DNA of 42,547 nucleotides from Flavobacteriia bacterium (GCA_947458955.1 CANGZT010000007.1:1-42547); one strand, 5' to 3'; positions 33,653-42,292 are shown, numbered from the stretch's first letter. Notes: generated by a model not told the origin, from the sequence alone. A program made the numbers and translations.

Positions 33653-35059
33653 TTATTTCTTTAACCCTATTTCTTCAGCAATTTCAAGCATATATTTGAA
33701 TGCCTGATCAAAATCATTTTCAATTGTTCCCTCTAAAATAGCATCTTTTATTTTGGTTTTAATATTACCAATCTCCGCACATGGTTCTAAATTAAAGGTT
33801 TTCATTATAATTTCTCCCGTGACAGGAGGTTGGAAATTCCTTATTTTATCTTTGGCTTCAACATCTTTTAGTTTTTGTGAAACTAATTCAAAGTTTTTTT
33901 TGAATTTAAGTACTTTAAATTCATTTTTTGAAGTGACATCCGCGTTACACAAAGTCATTAAATCATCAATATCATCTCCTGCTTCAAATAATAATCTTCT
34001 TATTGCAGAATCAGTAACATTACCTTTCACTAATGCAATCGGTCTTAGATGAAGTCTAACTAATTTTTGAACATATTTCATCTTATGGTCTAGCGGTAGT
34101 TTTAATCTCTTGAAAATTCTAGGTACAAAACGCGCACCTAAATCTTCATGACCATGAAATGTCCAACCGTGTTCAGGTTCAAAACGTTTCGTGTTAGGTT
34201 TAGCGATGTCATGCATAATTGCAGACCAACGTAACCATAAATTAGTTGTGTTTTGAGAAATATTATCTAAAACTTCTAGTGTATGGTAAAAATTATCTTT
34301 ATGTGATTTTCCATTAATTGTTTCAATTCCTTTTAAAGCAATCATTTCTGGGAAAAACTGATGTAAAAGTTTAGTGCTTTCTAATAGTTTAAATCCTCTT
34401 GAGGGCTCATCAGATAAAATGATTTTATTTAATTCATCTGTAATTCTTTCTTGAGTGATGATTTTTAGTCGATCAGAATTATTAAGAATAGCTTCAAGGC
34501 TTTTAATTTCAATTTTAAAATTTAATTGTGTTGCAAATCTTATCGCGCGCAGCATTCTTAGTGGATCATCGATGTAAGTTTGAACAGGATCTAGTGGCGT
34601 CTTAATGATTCCATTTTTTAAATCTTCTATACCATTAAAAGGATCGATTAAATCGCCGTAGTTTGTTTTTTGAAGACTTATAGCTAAAGCATTTATTGTA
34701 AAATCACGACGAAACTGATCATCTCTTAGAGTTCCTGATTTTACAGAAGGATTTCGAGAGTCGGGATGATATGATTCTTTTCTAGCTCCTACAAATTCTA
34801 CATCTAAATCTTTGTATTTAAAATGTGCAGTTCCATACGTTTTAAAAACAGAAACTTGTTTTACTCTTAGCAATTTTGCACTAGTTTCCGCTAACTCAAT
34901 TCCATTTCCAACAACTACAATGTCTATATCTTTTGATTGTCTTTTTAGAATTAAATCCCTAACAAAACCACCAATAACATATGCTTCAAGTTGTTTTTCT
35001 TCACAAATTTGTGATATAACTTTGAAAACAGGGTGTTTAAGGTAAGCTGAAAGATTCAT
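33653..35059 (-). CDS. cca: CCA tRNA nucleotidyltransferase with HD domain
   Basis: A class II nucleotidyltransferase that adds or repairs the 3' CCA of tRNAs; the 468-residue protein could alternatively be a poly(A) polymerase relative. The head has VIGGFVRDLILKRQ (about 28-41) with the metal Asp pair in KDIDIVVVG, then RDDQFRRDFTINALA, and DDPLRMLRAIRFATQL (about 165-180). A C-terminal HD domain (about 255-375) has FYHTLEVLDNI, IMHDIAKPN and WTFHGHEDLGA, so it may also act as a phosphodiesterase or phosphatase. It has its own promoter and diverges from a small secreted gene. Confidence 0.93.
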   Translation of the reverse strand: MNLSAYLKHPVFKVISQICEEKQLEAYVIGGFVRDLILKRQSKDIDIVVVGNGIELAETSAKLLRVKQVSVFKTYGTAHFKYKDLDVEFVGARKESYHPDSRNPSVKSGTLRDDQFRRDFTINALAISLQKTNYGDLIDPFNGIEDLKNGIIKTPLDPVQTYIDDPLRMLRAIRFATQLNFKIEIKSLEAILNNSDRLKIITQERITDELNKIILSDEPSRGFKLLESTKLLHQFFPEMIALKGIETINGKSHKDNFYHTLEVLDNISQNTTNLWLRWSAIMHDIAKPNTKRFEPEHGWTFHGHEDLGARFVPRIFKRLKLPLDHKMKYVQKLVRLHLRPIALVKGNVTDSAIRRLLFEAGDDIDDLMTLCNADVTSKNEFKVLKFKKNFELVSQKLKDVEAKDKIRNFQPPVTGEIIMKTFNLEPCAEIGNIKTKIKDAILEGTIENDFDQAFKYMLEIAEEIGLKK

Positions 35060-35076
35060 GATTAAATTACAAATTA

Positions 35077-35106
35077 CAAAGTTAAAAGATAATCATGTAA
35101 TTCCAA
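35077..35106 (-). promoter_or_regulatory. cca promoter
   Basis: The minus strand has ATTG (35107-35104; 3 of 4 for TTTG), 19 bases of spacer, then TAACTTTG (35084-35077), an exact -7 box. The predicted leader to the ATG at 35059 is about 11 bases. Confidence 0.6.
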
Positions 35107-35137
35107 TTTCAGCATATGTGGTATTTATATTTTATCG

Positions 35138-35145
35138 TACTTTTG
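35138..35145 (+). promoter_or_regulatory. -7 box of the small secreted gene
   Basis: TACTTTTG is an exact TAnnTTTG. It lies downstream of the ATG at 35116 that opens the longest frame, so the transcript can only use the ATG at 35164. No clear -33 element. Confidence 0.5.
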
Positions 35146-35163
35146 TGTAAAAATCATTTGAAT

Positions 35164-35616
35164 ATGTTTAAAATTAGGATGTTACTTTTTTTATTGATTT
35201 CAAACTTTAGTTTTGCACAAACGGATTTATCTCCTGTTTTTTTTGTAGGACCAATGTTTCATTATAATATAGGAGGTGAAAATAATCGATTTAGTTTTTC
35301 TTTAGAGGGTTCTGCTTGGGTGACTAATTCAAATTTACCATTACCACCAAGTGTAAACTTAGGAATAGAATTTGAAAGAAAAAAAGTGAGGGTTTATTCT
35401 GAATTACAAACTGGAGCCCTTTTAGGCTTATCTCTTGGTCCGGTAATTGAATTTTCTGAAAATGATCCTATGTTTGGGTTTCAATCATCTATCTGGGCAG
35501 CTTTCTTTACTGGTTTTGATATGAGATATAGACGAATTAATAAGACCAATATTTACGCACCTGGGTTTTTTATTAAAGCTCCTATTTTATTCGATAATCT
35601 TAAATTAGGGATGTAA
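35164..35616 (+). CDS. Small secreted protein, possibly an outer-membrane barrel
   Basis: I do not recognise a family. From the ATG at 35164 the 150-residue product starts with MFKIRMLLFLLISNFSFAQ, a good signal peptide cleaved after FAQ. The rest is alternating strands (FFVGPMFHYNIGG, NRFSFSLEGSAW, VNLGIEFERKKVRVYSEL, LGLSLGPVIEF, FTGFDMRYRRI) fitting a very small 6-8 strand outer-membrane barrel or a periplasmic sandwich. A longer frame from 35116 would begin before the promoter and place the signal sequence inside the protein. The GIN lipoprotein gene follows after 9 bases, probably in the same transcript. Confidence 0.65.
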   Translation: MFKIRMLLFLLISNFSFAQTDLSPVFFVGPMFHYNIGGENNRFSFSLEGSAWVTNSNLPLPPSVNLGIEFERKKVRVYSELQTGALLGLSLGPVIEFSENDPMFGFQSSIWAAFFTGFDMRYRRINKTNIYAPGFFIKAPILFDNLKLGM

Positions 35617-35625
35617 TTAATTTTT

Positions 35626-36372
35626 ATGTATAAATCGGTCTTTTTTATTTGTTTATTTATTTTTTCGAGTGCTTGTGGGTTAGAAAAAAAATCGAATAGA
35701 ATCAATGTTGGTTATGAAGTTATTGAACCTGAAGGTGATAGGATTAGTAAAAATATTGATGTAGATATGTTTCGTTACCTTGAGGTGGATTTAAATTCTA
35801 ATATACATTTGATTCAAAGCGACTCTTTATTAGTTTCAATAGATGGGTTTAAAAATATTTTAGATTTAATTGATATCAGAGTGTCAAATAGTAAAATGAC
35901 AATTAAATTTAAAAAGTACATAACTCACAAAACTGATCTTGATATTAAAATTTATGTTCCTGCAATACAGTATATATTGATGAATGGTACAGGAAGTTTT
36001 AAAATCGATTCATGGGAAAATGAAGATCGATTGCATTTTAAAAATAATGGTTCAGCAAACTTTCTACTGGAGAACATAAAACACGTGAAACATCTTGTAG
36101 TTGAATTAAATGGCGAAGGTACATTTGAGAGCAAAGGTGAGTCTGAAAAAATAAATTCGATTCATTGTTTTTTAAATGGTTCAGGTAATATTAATCTTGA
36201 ACAATTTAATTCTATCTCTAGTAATGTTGAATTAAATGGTTCTGGAAATATTTCATTAGGAAACACTGAAATTTTACATGTATCTCAAGTTGGTTCAGGA
36301 AATATATCATATTTAGGTTTTCCTAAAATACATCAAAAGAATATTGGGTCTGGAACTTTGAAACAAAAGTAA
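35626..36372 (+). CDS. GIN-domain (DUF2807) lipoprotein
   Basis: A 248-residue lipoprotein (MYKSVFFICLFIFSSACGLE, lipobox Cys at residue 17) with one GIN/DUF2807 beta-helix domain. The first half has SNIHLIQSDSLLVSIDGF and DLDIKIYVPAIQYILMNGTG; the second half is a ladder of short rungs, each with NGSGN or GSGN turns (FLNGSGNINLEQF, ELNGSGNISLGN, VGSGNISYLGF). It is probably on the cell surface or in the periplasm; GIN domains are described as putative auto-transporter adhesin heads. It follows a small secreted gene by 9 bases, and its stop TAA directly abuts the convergent RluA stop. Confidence 0.85.
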   Translation: MYKSVFFICLFIFSSACGLEKKSNRINVGYEVIEPEGDRISKNIDVDMFRYLEVDLNSNIHLIQSDSLLVSIDGFKNILDLIDIRVSNSKMTIKFKKYITHKTDLDIKIYVPAIQYILMNGTGSFKIDSWENEDRLHFKNNGSANFLLENIKHVKHLVVELNGEGTFESKGESEKINSIHCFLNGSGNINLEQFNSISSNVELNGSGNISLGNTEILHVSQVGSGNISYLGFPKIHQKNIGSGTLKQK

Positions 36373-38043
36373 TTAGAAATTTGCTTCTACTTTAAAAGAC
36401 ATGTTTTCGTAAGTTTTTGGATGTTTGAATGTAATCATTTCAGCATGCAAATAAAGTCTTTCAGATTTATTTCCATACAAATCATCCCCTTTAATGGGTG
36501 TATTTAAACCAAGACTATGAGAAGCGTGAACACGTAATTGATGTGTTCTACCTGTTATTGGGTAAAAAAAGACTTTTGATTGTCCATTTATTACTTCTAT
36601 TTCTTCGTATTCTGTTTTTGCATTTTTTCCATAATCATAACACACTATTTGTCTTGGTCTATCATCTAAGTCAACCCTTAAAGGTAATTCAATGATTCCT
36701 TTTTTAATTTCTACTACTTTTTCAAGTAAGGCTACATACCTTTTTTTTATTTGTCTTTTTAAAAATTGCCTTTGTAGGTAGTGGTATGATTCTAGATTTT
36801 TAGCAATAATCATTATTCCAGATGTGGACATATCTAATCGATGTACGATCAAAGGTCCTGTAGAATTTGGAAACATTTCTCGAATTCTTGAATATACAGA
36901 GTCAGTGATGTTTTTACCAGGAACTGATAAGAATTCTTCAGGTTTATTTACGATGATAATATCATCATCTTGATAAATGATTGGAAGTGTTTTATTTTCA
37001 GCTGGATTTTTCAACATAGGGTTTTCATCAACTTCCAAACCTTGTAACATATGATTTAAAATCGGTTCACATTTTCCTTTACAAGCAGGGTAGAATTGTT
37101 TATGTTTTCTAATTTCAGATGCTGGTGAAGCGCCCCACCAAAATTCAGCCATGCATATAGGAGTAAGATCATGTTGAAAGGCAAAGTGTAATAATTTGGG
37201 AGCAGCACATTCTCCAGCACCAGCTGGAGGCGTGATTCCTAAGTTATTTTGAAAAATAGAATTTAAACTTTGTGTTTGTTTGTAACTATTTAAAAACGTG
37301 TATTGTTGAAAAATTTGATTTTGACAATCGGCTGATTTTTTTTTTCTAATGTTTTTCAGTGTATTTATTTCATTATTTAAAAGTTCAATTTTGTATTCTA
37401 TTTCCTGTTTTTTTGATTTCCAGAAATTTGTTTTATCTTTCAGGTAATAACTTTCTCGGATACTTTCTTTATTTAATTGTTCAATTAAAGTTTGATCAAT
37501 TACATCAGTGTTTAAAAGTGTTTTTCTTTTTAAATCTCTTAGTTTTTTGTTCTCTTTAATTTCATTTTTAATTTGTTGAATTTCTGATGAAAATTCATTG
37601 ATCGTATAATTTAATTCTTCTTTAAGTGATAGAAGTTCTTTATTGTTTTCTAATAATTCTATTTGATGATTAAGTTCATTTAGTGATTTTTCTTCCTTCA
37701 GAAAAAAACTTTTTTCATTTAGTAAATCATAAACCGGAGGTACAAAACCTTTGTGGTGATTTTCGTTTGCGAGTTTACCTGAAAAAGCTGCTAAAAAACC
37801 TAGTTTATTGTATTGATCTTTAACTACCAAAACACCAAACATTTTACCAATAATTAAACCTTTTTGTGAATCATCTAAACCAAAATTATGATCTAGGTTT
37901 TTTAATGATTTAATATAAGATTGAAGTTCTTTTGCTGCTATTAGAGCAAGCGGATGCGGTTCATAATAAAATGGAAAAGTAAATTTCTTAGGTAATTCAA
38001 TTGCTGAAATGTTTGTTTGGAATTTATGAATTAGATTTTTCAT
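36373..38043 (-). CDS. Large RluA-family pseudouridine synthase
   Basis: A 556-residue RluA-family enzyme with an N-terminal extension of about 345 residues. Residues 1-110 include HPLALIAAKELQSYI and GLIIGKMFGVLVVKDQ; a long Lys/Glu-rich coiled coil follows (about 115-245). A cysteine-containing linker then has PPAGAGECAAPKLLHFAFQ (about 275) and PACKGKCEPILNHMLQGLE. The catalytic domain (about 355-556) has IIVNKPEEFLSVPGKN, HRLDMSTSGIMIIAKN (active Asp near residue 402) and TGRTHQLRVHASH. Such long forms are familiar in Bacteroidota and gamma-proteobacteria. The RNA target is not evident. It is tail-to-tail with the GIN gene, with no space between. Confidence 0.9.
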   Translation of the reverse strand: MKNLIHKFQTNISAIELPKKFTFPFYYEPHPLALIAAKELQSYIKSLKNLDHNFGLDDSQKGLIIGKMFGVLVVKDQYNKLGFLAAFSGKLANENHHKGFVPPVYDLLNEKSFFLKEEKSLNELNHQIELLENNKELLSLKEELNYTINEFSSEIQQIKNEIKENKKLRDLKRKTLLNTDVIDQTLIEQLNKESIRESYYLKDKTNFWKSKKQEIEYKIELLNNEINTLKNIRKKKSADCQNQIFQQYTFLNSYKQTQSLNSIFQNNLGITPPAGAGECAAPKLLHFAFQHDLTPICMAEFWWGASPASEIRKHKQFYPACKGKCEPILNHMLQGLEVDENPMLKNPAENKTLPIIYQDDDIIIVNKPEEFLSVPGKNITDSVYSRIREMFPNSTGPLIVHRLDMSTSGIMIIAKNLESYHYLQRQFLKRQIKKRYVALLEKVVEIKKGIIELPLRVDLDDRPRQIVCYDYGKNAKTEYEEIEVINGQSKVFFYPITGRTHQLRVHASHSLGLNTPIKGDDLYGNKSERLYLHAEMITFKHPKTYENMSFKVEANF

Positions 38044-38088
38044 TAAAAATACAACCGGACTTAATTATGCTCCTAAAAGTAGAAAAAA

Positions 38089-40098
38089 TTAGTCAAGCTT
38101 GTATTTGAGTCCGATATAAAAACGTACACCTTGAAGAGAAGCATAATTATAACTTGGGTCAAAGATATAGTTATGTGGATTGTTTTCACTATCGTTAATA
38201 TTTTTGTTGAAAGGATCAAATGCTCTCATGATTGGGCTTTGCGGTATAAAATTTAGAATGTTTTTTAGGCCTGATTGAACACTTAATTTTTTTAATGTGT
38301 ATGTATGTTGTAGGTTTAAAATACAAAACCATGGAGAATTTTCTCTACGAAAATCATTTGGAAGAGTTGGTAATTTCATTGGTCCGTTCCAATTTCCAGT
38401 TACATCAATACTGTGTTTCTCTATAAAATAGGTAGCGGTGAAAGTGCCCGAGTATCTGGGTGCACGAAATTGTGTTTGTCTTATGTTTTCTGAGACAGAA
38501 TATACATCCATTATTGTACCGCCAAGATTAATTTTTATTTTTTCTTTTAAAATAAAGTCAATGTTCAGAGAAAAACCTTTAGAAACAGCAAATCCGTTCA
38601 AATTTCTATATCTTATTTCACTTGAGTTTGAAGTAAAATCAGCTATGATTTTATTGCTGAAGTAAGTATAAAACAATGAGCTTTCTATTGTAATTGGTGA
38701 TTTAAATAGGCTATCGTTGTAAGAGTGATGCATTGTATGATTAAAAGATTTTTCCGGATTTAAATTTTCTTCAATAATTGTTTTTCTAGCACCTGATAAA
38801 GAAGCATGATCTTCAGTAAATAAGTTAACTACCCTAAATCCTGTTCCATAATTATATCTTATTGAATGATTTTTATTAATGTTTATTTTGAAACCAATTC
38901 TAGGTGAGTGAATATGTTTATGAGTGATGTCATAATCATATCTGTAACCCATTAAGAACGATATTTTATTAGTTAACATTAAGCTGTACTGGTTAAAAAA
39001 ACCAGGTAAATTTGTGATAGCTGGGTTGTTTATCTTTCCTGTACTGTCTGACGTAGTTGGTGAGTTATCGTCGTAATTAATGTGTTTATAGCTTATTCCG
39101 TATAGAAGATTGTTTTTATCATTAAAGACCTTATTATCATAAATTTGAATAAAAAAGGTGTTCTGAGTTGCATTATAAGGTGTTAATCCATAAAACGATT
39201 TTTGTTGATGATGGTTATAAGATGCTTGAAGCATGATTTTTTTGCTTTTTATTAATTGATGCTTCATAATAATCTCAATTCTTTTTGTTTTAACTTGTTC
39301 ACCATATAAACTATCGCTTCCGGCCCAATCTTCACTCCAATTGGTTTGACCACCCCAACGGTTTTCCAATACGCCTCTAATTCCAAATTCAGTAGGTGAT
39401 TTGGTGCTGTGTTTGTATTGAAATTTTGAAAATAATGATACTCTATTTTGTACTGGAATATCCGTAAAACCATCTTTATTCTTATCAATTTTTTCATTAT
39501 AATTAAATATGTTTATTCCTCCAATAATTGATGATTTTTCTTTTAACTTGAATTTAAAGCCTAAGTCAGAATTTGATTCTAACCAACTACTAGTCATATT
39601 TTCGAAAATGAATTTTGGACTTTTACTTGGGTTTTTAGTAATTACATTTATTAAGCCACCCATAGCGTCAGATCCATACAAACTGGATGCTGGGCCTTTT
39701 ATTATTTCAATCCTTTCAATTAGACTGGAAGGTATTCCGGTTAAACCATAGACTGAAGATAATCCACTCACAATGGGCATGCCATCAATTAAAACTAATG
39801 TATATGGTCCCTCCATACCGTTAATGTGAATATCTCCAGTATTACATACATTACAATTTATTTGAGGTTTCACACCATTGATGATGGTTAAACTTTCAAA
39901 CAAAGAGGGGGTAGGATTTTTTTGTAAATGTGAACATGAGATACTTTCAATAGGAATAATACTTTCCGATTTCTTTATTCCATCCATATTCCCAGAAATC
40001 ACAATTTCTTTTAATTCTTTTTTAATAGAATCTTTGTTGTTTTGACAAAACAAAATATAATTTGAAAAAAAAATAATTAAAATTAAACTTTTATACAT
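38089..40098 (-). CDS. TonB-dependent outer-membrane receptor
   Basis: TonB-dependent receptors import scarce nutrients across the outer membrane. The 669-residue protein has a signal peptide (to about FCQ, residue 19), a plug domain (about 40-155) with DIHINGMEGPYTLVLIDGMP and RIEIIKGPASSLYGSDAMGG, and a 22-strand-type barrel ending in a C-terminal aromatic strand (FYIGLKYKLD). The N-terminal carboxypeptidase-like domain of many Bacteroidota receptors is absent. The plug contains a CNVC motif (INCNVCNTGD, about 79-88). A palindromic operator candidate covers its start, so metal or metal-complex uptake is plausible but the substrate is unproven. No partner lipoprotein or SusD neighbour. Confidence 0.9.
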   Translation of the reverse strand: MYKSLILIIFFSNYILFCQNNKDSIKKELKEIVISGNMDGIKKSESIIPIESISCSHLQKNPTPSLFESLTIINGVKPQINCNVCNTGDIHINGMEGPYTLVLIDGMPIVSGLSSVYGLTGIPSSLIERIEIIKGPASSLYGSDAMGGLINVITKNPSKSPKFIFENMTSSWLESNSDLGFKFKLKEKSSIIGGINIFNYNEKIDKNKDGFTDIPVQNRVSLFSKFQYKHSTKSPTEFGIRGVLENRWGGQTNWSEDWAGSDSLYGEQVKTKRIEIIMKHQLIKSKKIMLQASYNHHQQKSFYGLTPYNATQNTFFIQIYDNKVFNDKNNLLYGISYKHINYDDNSPTTSDSTGKINNPAITNLPGFFNQYSLMLTNKISFLMGYRYDYDITHKHIHSPRIGFKININKNHSIRYNYGTGFRVVNLFTEDHASLSGARKTIIEENLNPEKSFNHTMHHSYNDSLFKSPITIESSLFYTYFSNKIIADFTSNSSEIRYRNLNGFAVSKGFSLNIDFILKEKIKINLGGTIMDVYSVSENIRQTQFRAPRYSGTFTATYFIEKHSIDVTGNWNGPMKLPTLPNDFRRENSPWFCILNLQHTYTLKKLSVQSGLKNILNFIPQSPIMRAFDPFNKNINDSENNPHNYIFDPSYNYASLQGVRFYIGLKYKLD

Positions 40099-40131
40099 TA
40101 CCTAATTAAATTAGTTAGGTAAATCTAACTA
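40098..40131 (-). promoter_or_regulatory. Operator candidate: overlapping palindromes at the TonB receptor
   Basis: TTACCTAA (40098-40105) and TTAGGTAA (40115-40122) are perfect arms of a 25-bp palindrome; extended to 12-base arms they have one mismatch. An overlapping inverted repeat pairs TAGTTAG (40112-40118) with CTAACTA (40125-40131). The first palindrome abuts the receptor ATG and covers the predicted transcript start; the second covers the -7 box. TTAGG/CCTAA half-sites resemble DtxR/MntR-family metal-repressor operators; the identity of the repressor is inference. Confidence 0.6.
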
Positions 40132-40150
40132 TAAAATGTTTGCAAACAAA
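40120..40150 (-). promoter_or_regulatory. TonB receptor promoter
   Basis: On the minus strand TTTG (40150-40147), 19 bases of spacer, then TAGATTTA (40127-40120), a 7-of-8 -7 box. The TTTG sits in the T-run of the upstream glyA terminator, so the two elements overlap. The predicted leader is about 15 bases. Confidence 0.6.
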
Positions 40151-40172
40151 AAAAGCCACTACTAGAGTGGCT
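40147..40172 (-). terminator. Intrinsic terminator of glyA
   Basis: AGCCACT (40154-40160) and AGTGGCT (40166-40172) form a perfect 7-bp stem with a 5-base loop. On the minus strand it is followed by a T7 run. It lies 24 bases past the glyA stop. Confidence 0.87.
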
Positions 40173-40195
40173 AAGTCTTATAATTTATATTTTTT

Positions 40196-41470
40196 TTACA
40201 TCTTAAAAAGAGGATATTCTTTCATTAAGTTGTTTACTTGTGATCGAACATTTTGAATAACTTCTTCATTAGAGATATTAGTTAATACTTTGTCAATTAA
40301 CTCTACTATTGTTTTAATTTCGTTCTCTTTTACACCTCTAGTAGTGATCGCTGGCGTTCCTATTCTAATTCCTGAAGTTACAAAAGGACTTTCTGTATCA
40401 AAAGGGACCATATTTTTGTTTACCGTAATATCCGCTTTGACAAGTGTGTTTTCAGCATCTTTACCAGTAACCCCTTTATTTCTAAGATCTAAGAGCATGC
40501 TGTGATTATCTGTGCCACCTGAAACAATATTATACCCTAATTTAACAAATTCCTGTGCCATAATTGAAGCATTTTTCTTTACTTGCTCCATATAGGATTT
40601 GTATTCTGGGGTTAGGGCTTCTCCAAACGCAACTGCTTTCGCTGCTATTACATGTTCTAAAGGTCCACCTTGAATTCCTGGGAAAACTGCAGCATCTAAT
40701 AATGCTCCCATTGATTTAAGATTTCCATTATTCCATTTTAAACCAAATGGATTTTCAAAGTTATGACGCATCATAATGATACCTCCTCTAGGTCCACGAA
40801 GTGTCTTGTGAGTTGTTGAGGTAACTATGTGGCAATGTTCAAGCGGGTCATTAAGTAAACCAGCAGCAATCAAACCAGCAGGGTGAGAGATATCTGCTAA
40901 TATTAATGCCCCAATTTCGTCAGCAACTTTACGAATTCTGGCATAATCCCAATCTCTAGCGTATGCAGATGCTCCACAAATAATCATCTTTGGTCTTTCT
41001 TTGCGTGCTGTTTCCTCTAATAAATCATAGTCAACCAAACCTGTTTCTTTAGAAACACCGTAAAAGAAAGGTTTATATAATTTTCCAGAAAAGTTTACAG
41101 GAGAACCATGTGTTAAATGTCCCCCGTGTGATAAGTCAAATCCTAGAATTTTATCACCTGGTTGCAAGCATGCTAAAAAAACAGCTGCATTTGCTTGAGC
41201 TCCAGAATGCGGTTGAACATTTGCCCAACTAGCACCAAAAAGTTTACATAAACGATCAATAGCTAATTGTTCAACTTTGTCTACAACTTCACAACCACCA
41301 TAATATCGTTTTCCAGGTAATCCCTCAGCATACTTATTTGTTAAGACAGAGCCCATAGCATTCATCACATCATCACTTACAAAATTTTCAGATGCAATCA
41401 ATTCTATACCATGTAATTGTCTATTTTTCTCTTCAGAGATTAAATCAAAAATTTCTTTATCTTTATTCAT
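40196..41470 (-). CDS. glyA: Serine hydroxymethyltransferase
   Basis: GlyA interconverts serine and glycine while charging tetrahydrofolate with a one-carbon unit, using PLP. From the ATG at 41470 the protein is 424 residues. It shows the family start [72 protein letters not shown], the PLP lysine in [15 protein letters not shown] around residue 226, and [13 protein letters not shown] longer frame opens with an ATG at 41515, but its extra residues ([12 protein letters not shown]) are low complexity and unlike the family. It has its own -7 box and a terminator downstream. Confidence 0.96.
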   Translation of the reverse strand: MNKDKEIFDLISEEKNRQLHGIELIASENFVSDDVMNAMGSVLTNKYAEGLPGKRYYGGCEVVDKVEQLAIDRLCKLFGASWANVQPHSGAQANAAVFLACLQPGDKILGFDLSHGGHLTHGSPVNFSGKLYKPFFYGVSKETGLVDYDLLEETARKERPKMIICGASAYARDWDYARIRKVADEIGALILADISHPAGLIAAGLLNDPLEHCHIVTSTTHKTLRGPRGGIIMMRHNFENPFGLKWNNGNLKSMGALLDAAVFPGIQGGPLEHVIAAKAVAFGEALTPEYKSYMEQVKKNASIMAQEFVKLGYNIVSGGTDNHSMLLDLRNKGVTGKDAENTLVKADITVNKNMVPFDTESPFVTSGIRIGTPAITTRGVKENEIKTIVELIDKVLTNISNEEVIQNVRSQVNNLMKEYPLFKM

Positions 41471-41526
41471 TGTTTCTGTTTTGTGTTTTGTGTTTTTTTC
41501 ACCATGTGAAAACATATATTACTAAG

Positions 41527-41534
41527 CAAATATA
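41527..41534 (-). promoter_or_regulatory. glyA -7 box
   Basis: The minus strand reads TATATTTG, an exact TAnnTTTG. No -33 TTTG at normal distance. A transcript starting near 41520 would have about 50 bases before the ATG at 41470. It would also include the upstream in-frame ATG at 41515, so the start is not decided by the promoter alone. Confidence 0.55.
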
Positions 41535-41544
41535 TAAAATCAAA

Positions 41545-42288
41545 CTATAACATTCTTTTAATTGAATGTAAAGTATGAGAATATTGATTTAAATCATTAT
41601 TATAAATTCCTTTTTGATCAAAGGCATCTATTTTTACCCTCCCACTTGCATGTATAATTTCTTTTTTTGAGATGAGTATACCTACATGAATTATTTTCCC
41701 GGAGGGATTGGTAAAAAAAGCTAGATCACCTGACTTTATTTTTTCGAAAGGAATTATTTCTCCTTTTTTTTCTTGTTCTGATGCATCTCTGGGTATTTCA
41801 ATACCAGAATTTCTGAATATAGTTTGAGTAAATCCTGAGCAATCTATACCAAAATTTGTTTTACCTCCCCATAGGTATGGAGAATTAATAAAAGATTTAG
41901 CAAATGAAATTAAAGAAGGTTTTGTGCAAACGTAATTAGATTTAATAGATAGATTTCCAATGGTATATTCAGATAAGTTTTTTTTGTGTAAAAAAGCGCC
42001 TTTAGTTAACTCAATCGTTCCTATGTTGGTCTTAATTTTTACATTTTTGGTGATTATTTGCTGATTTGAAAACCAATTATTGAATTCATTTTCATTTATA
42101 AACTCGAATTGTTTGTTGTCTACCCAGCCGCGATAATTGTCTAATTGAGTTTCAACAAAGATCCAATTATTTGAGGTTTCTTTTATTTTGATTAATTCAC
42201 CAAACAAAATTTGACTAACCATTTCAGAAGCGTCACTCTTGTCAGCTCGCAAAGGGGCTATAGCGACTTTACATACTGCTAAATTCAT
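41545..42288 (-). CDS. SH3-NlpC/P60 (C40) cell-wall hydrolase
   Basis: A peptidoglycan endopeptidase of the NlpC/P60 (C40) class, cutting within stem peptides. The 247-residue protein has an N-terminal bacterial SH3 domain (about 5-60, ELIKIKETSNNWIFVET and YRGWVDNKQFEFI), a second SH3-like stretch (about 75-125) and the catalytic domain (about 125-245). The active residues are visible: Cys150 in GIDCSGFTQ, His201 in KIIHVGIL and a third polar His213 in IIHASG. No convincing signal peptide is seen, which is odd for a wall enzyme. It starts 4 bases after the DinB-like gene and is followed by glyA. Confidence 0.92.
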   Translation of the reverse strand: MNLAVCKVAIAPLRADKSDASEMVSQILFGELIKIKETSNNWIFVETQLDNYRGWVDNKQFEFINENEFNNWFSNQQIITKNVKIKTNIGTIELTKGAFLHKKNLSEYTIGNLSIKSNYVCTKPSLISFAKSFINSPYLWGGKTNFGIDCSGFTQTIFRNSGIEIPRDASEQEKKGEIIPFEKIKSGDLAFFTNPSGKIIHVGILISKKEIIHASGRVKIDAFDQKGIYNNDLNQYSHTLHSIKRML

Positions 42289-42292
42289 AAAA

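Noticed and set aside
41471-41515. N-terminal extension of glyA from the ATG at 41515
   Set aside because: The 15 extra residues are polar low-complexity and not shared by the family. The ATG at 41470 matches known GlyA N-termini, though a promoter at 41527 would allow either.
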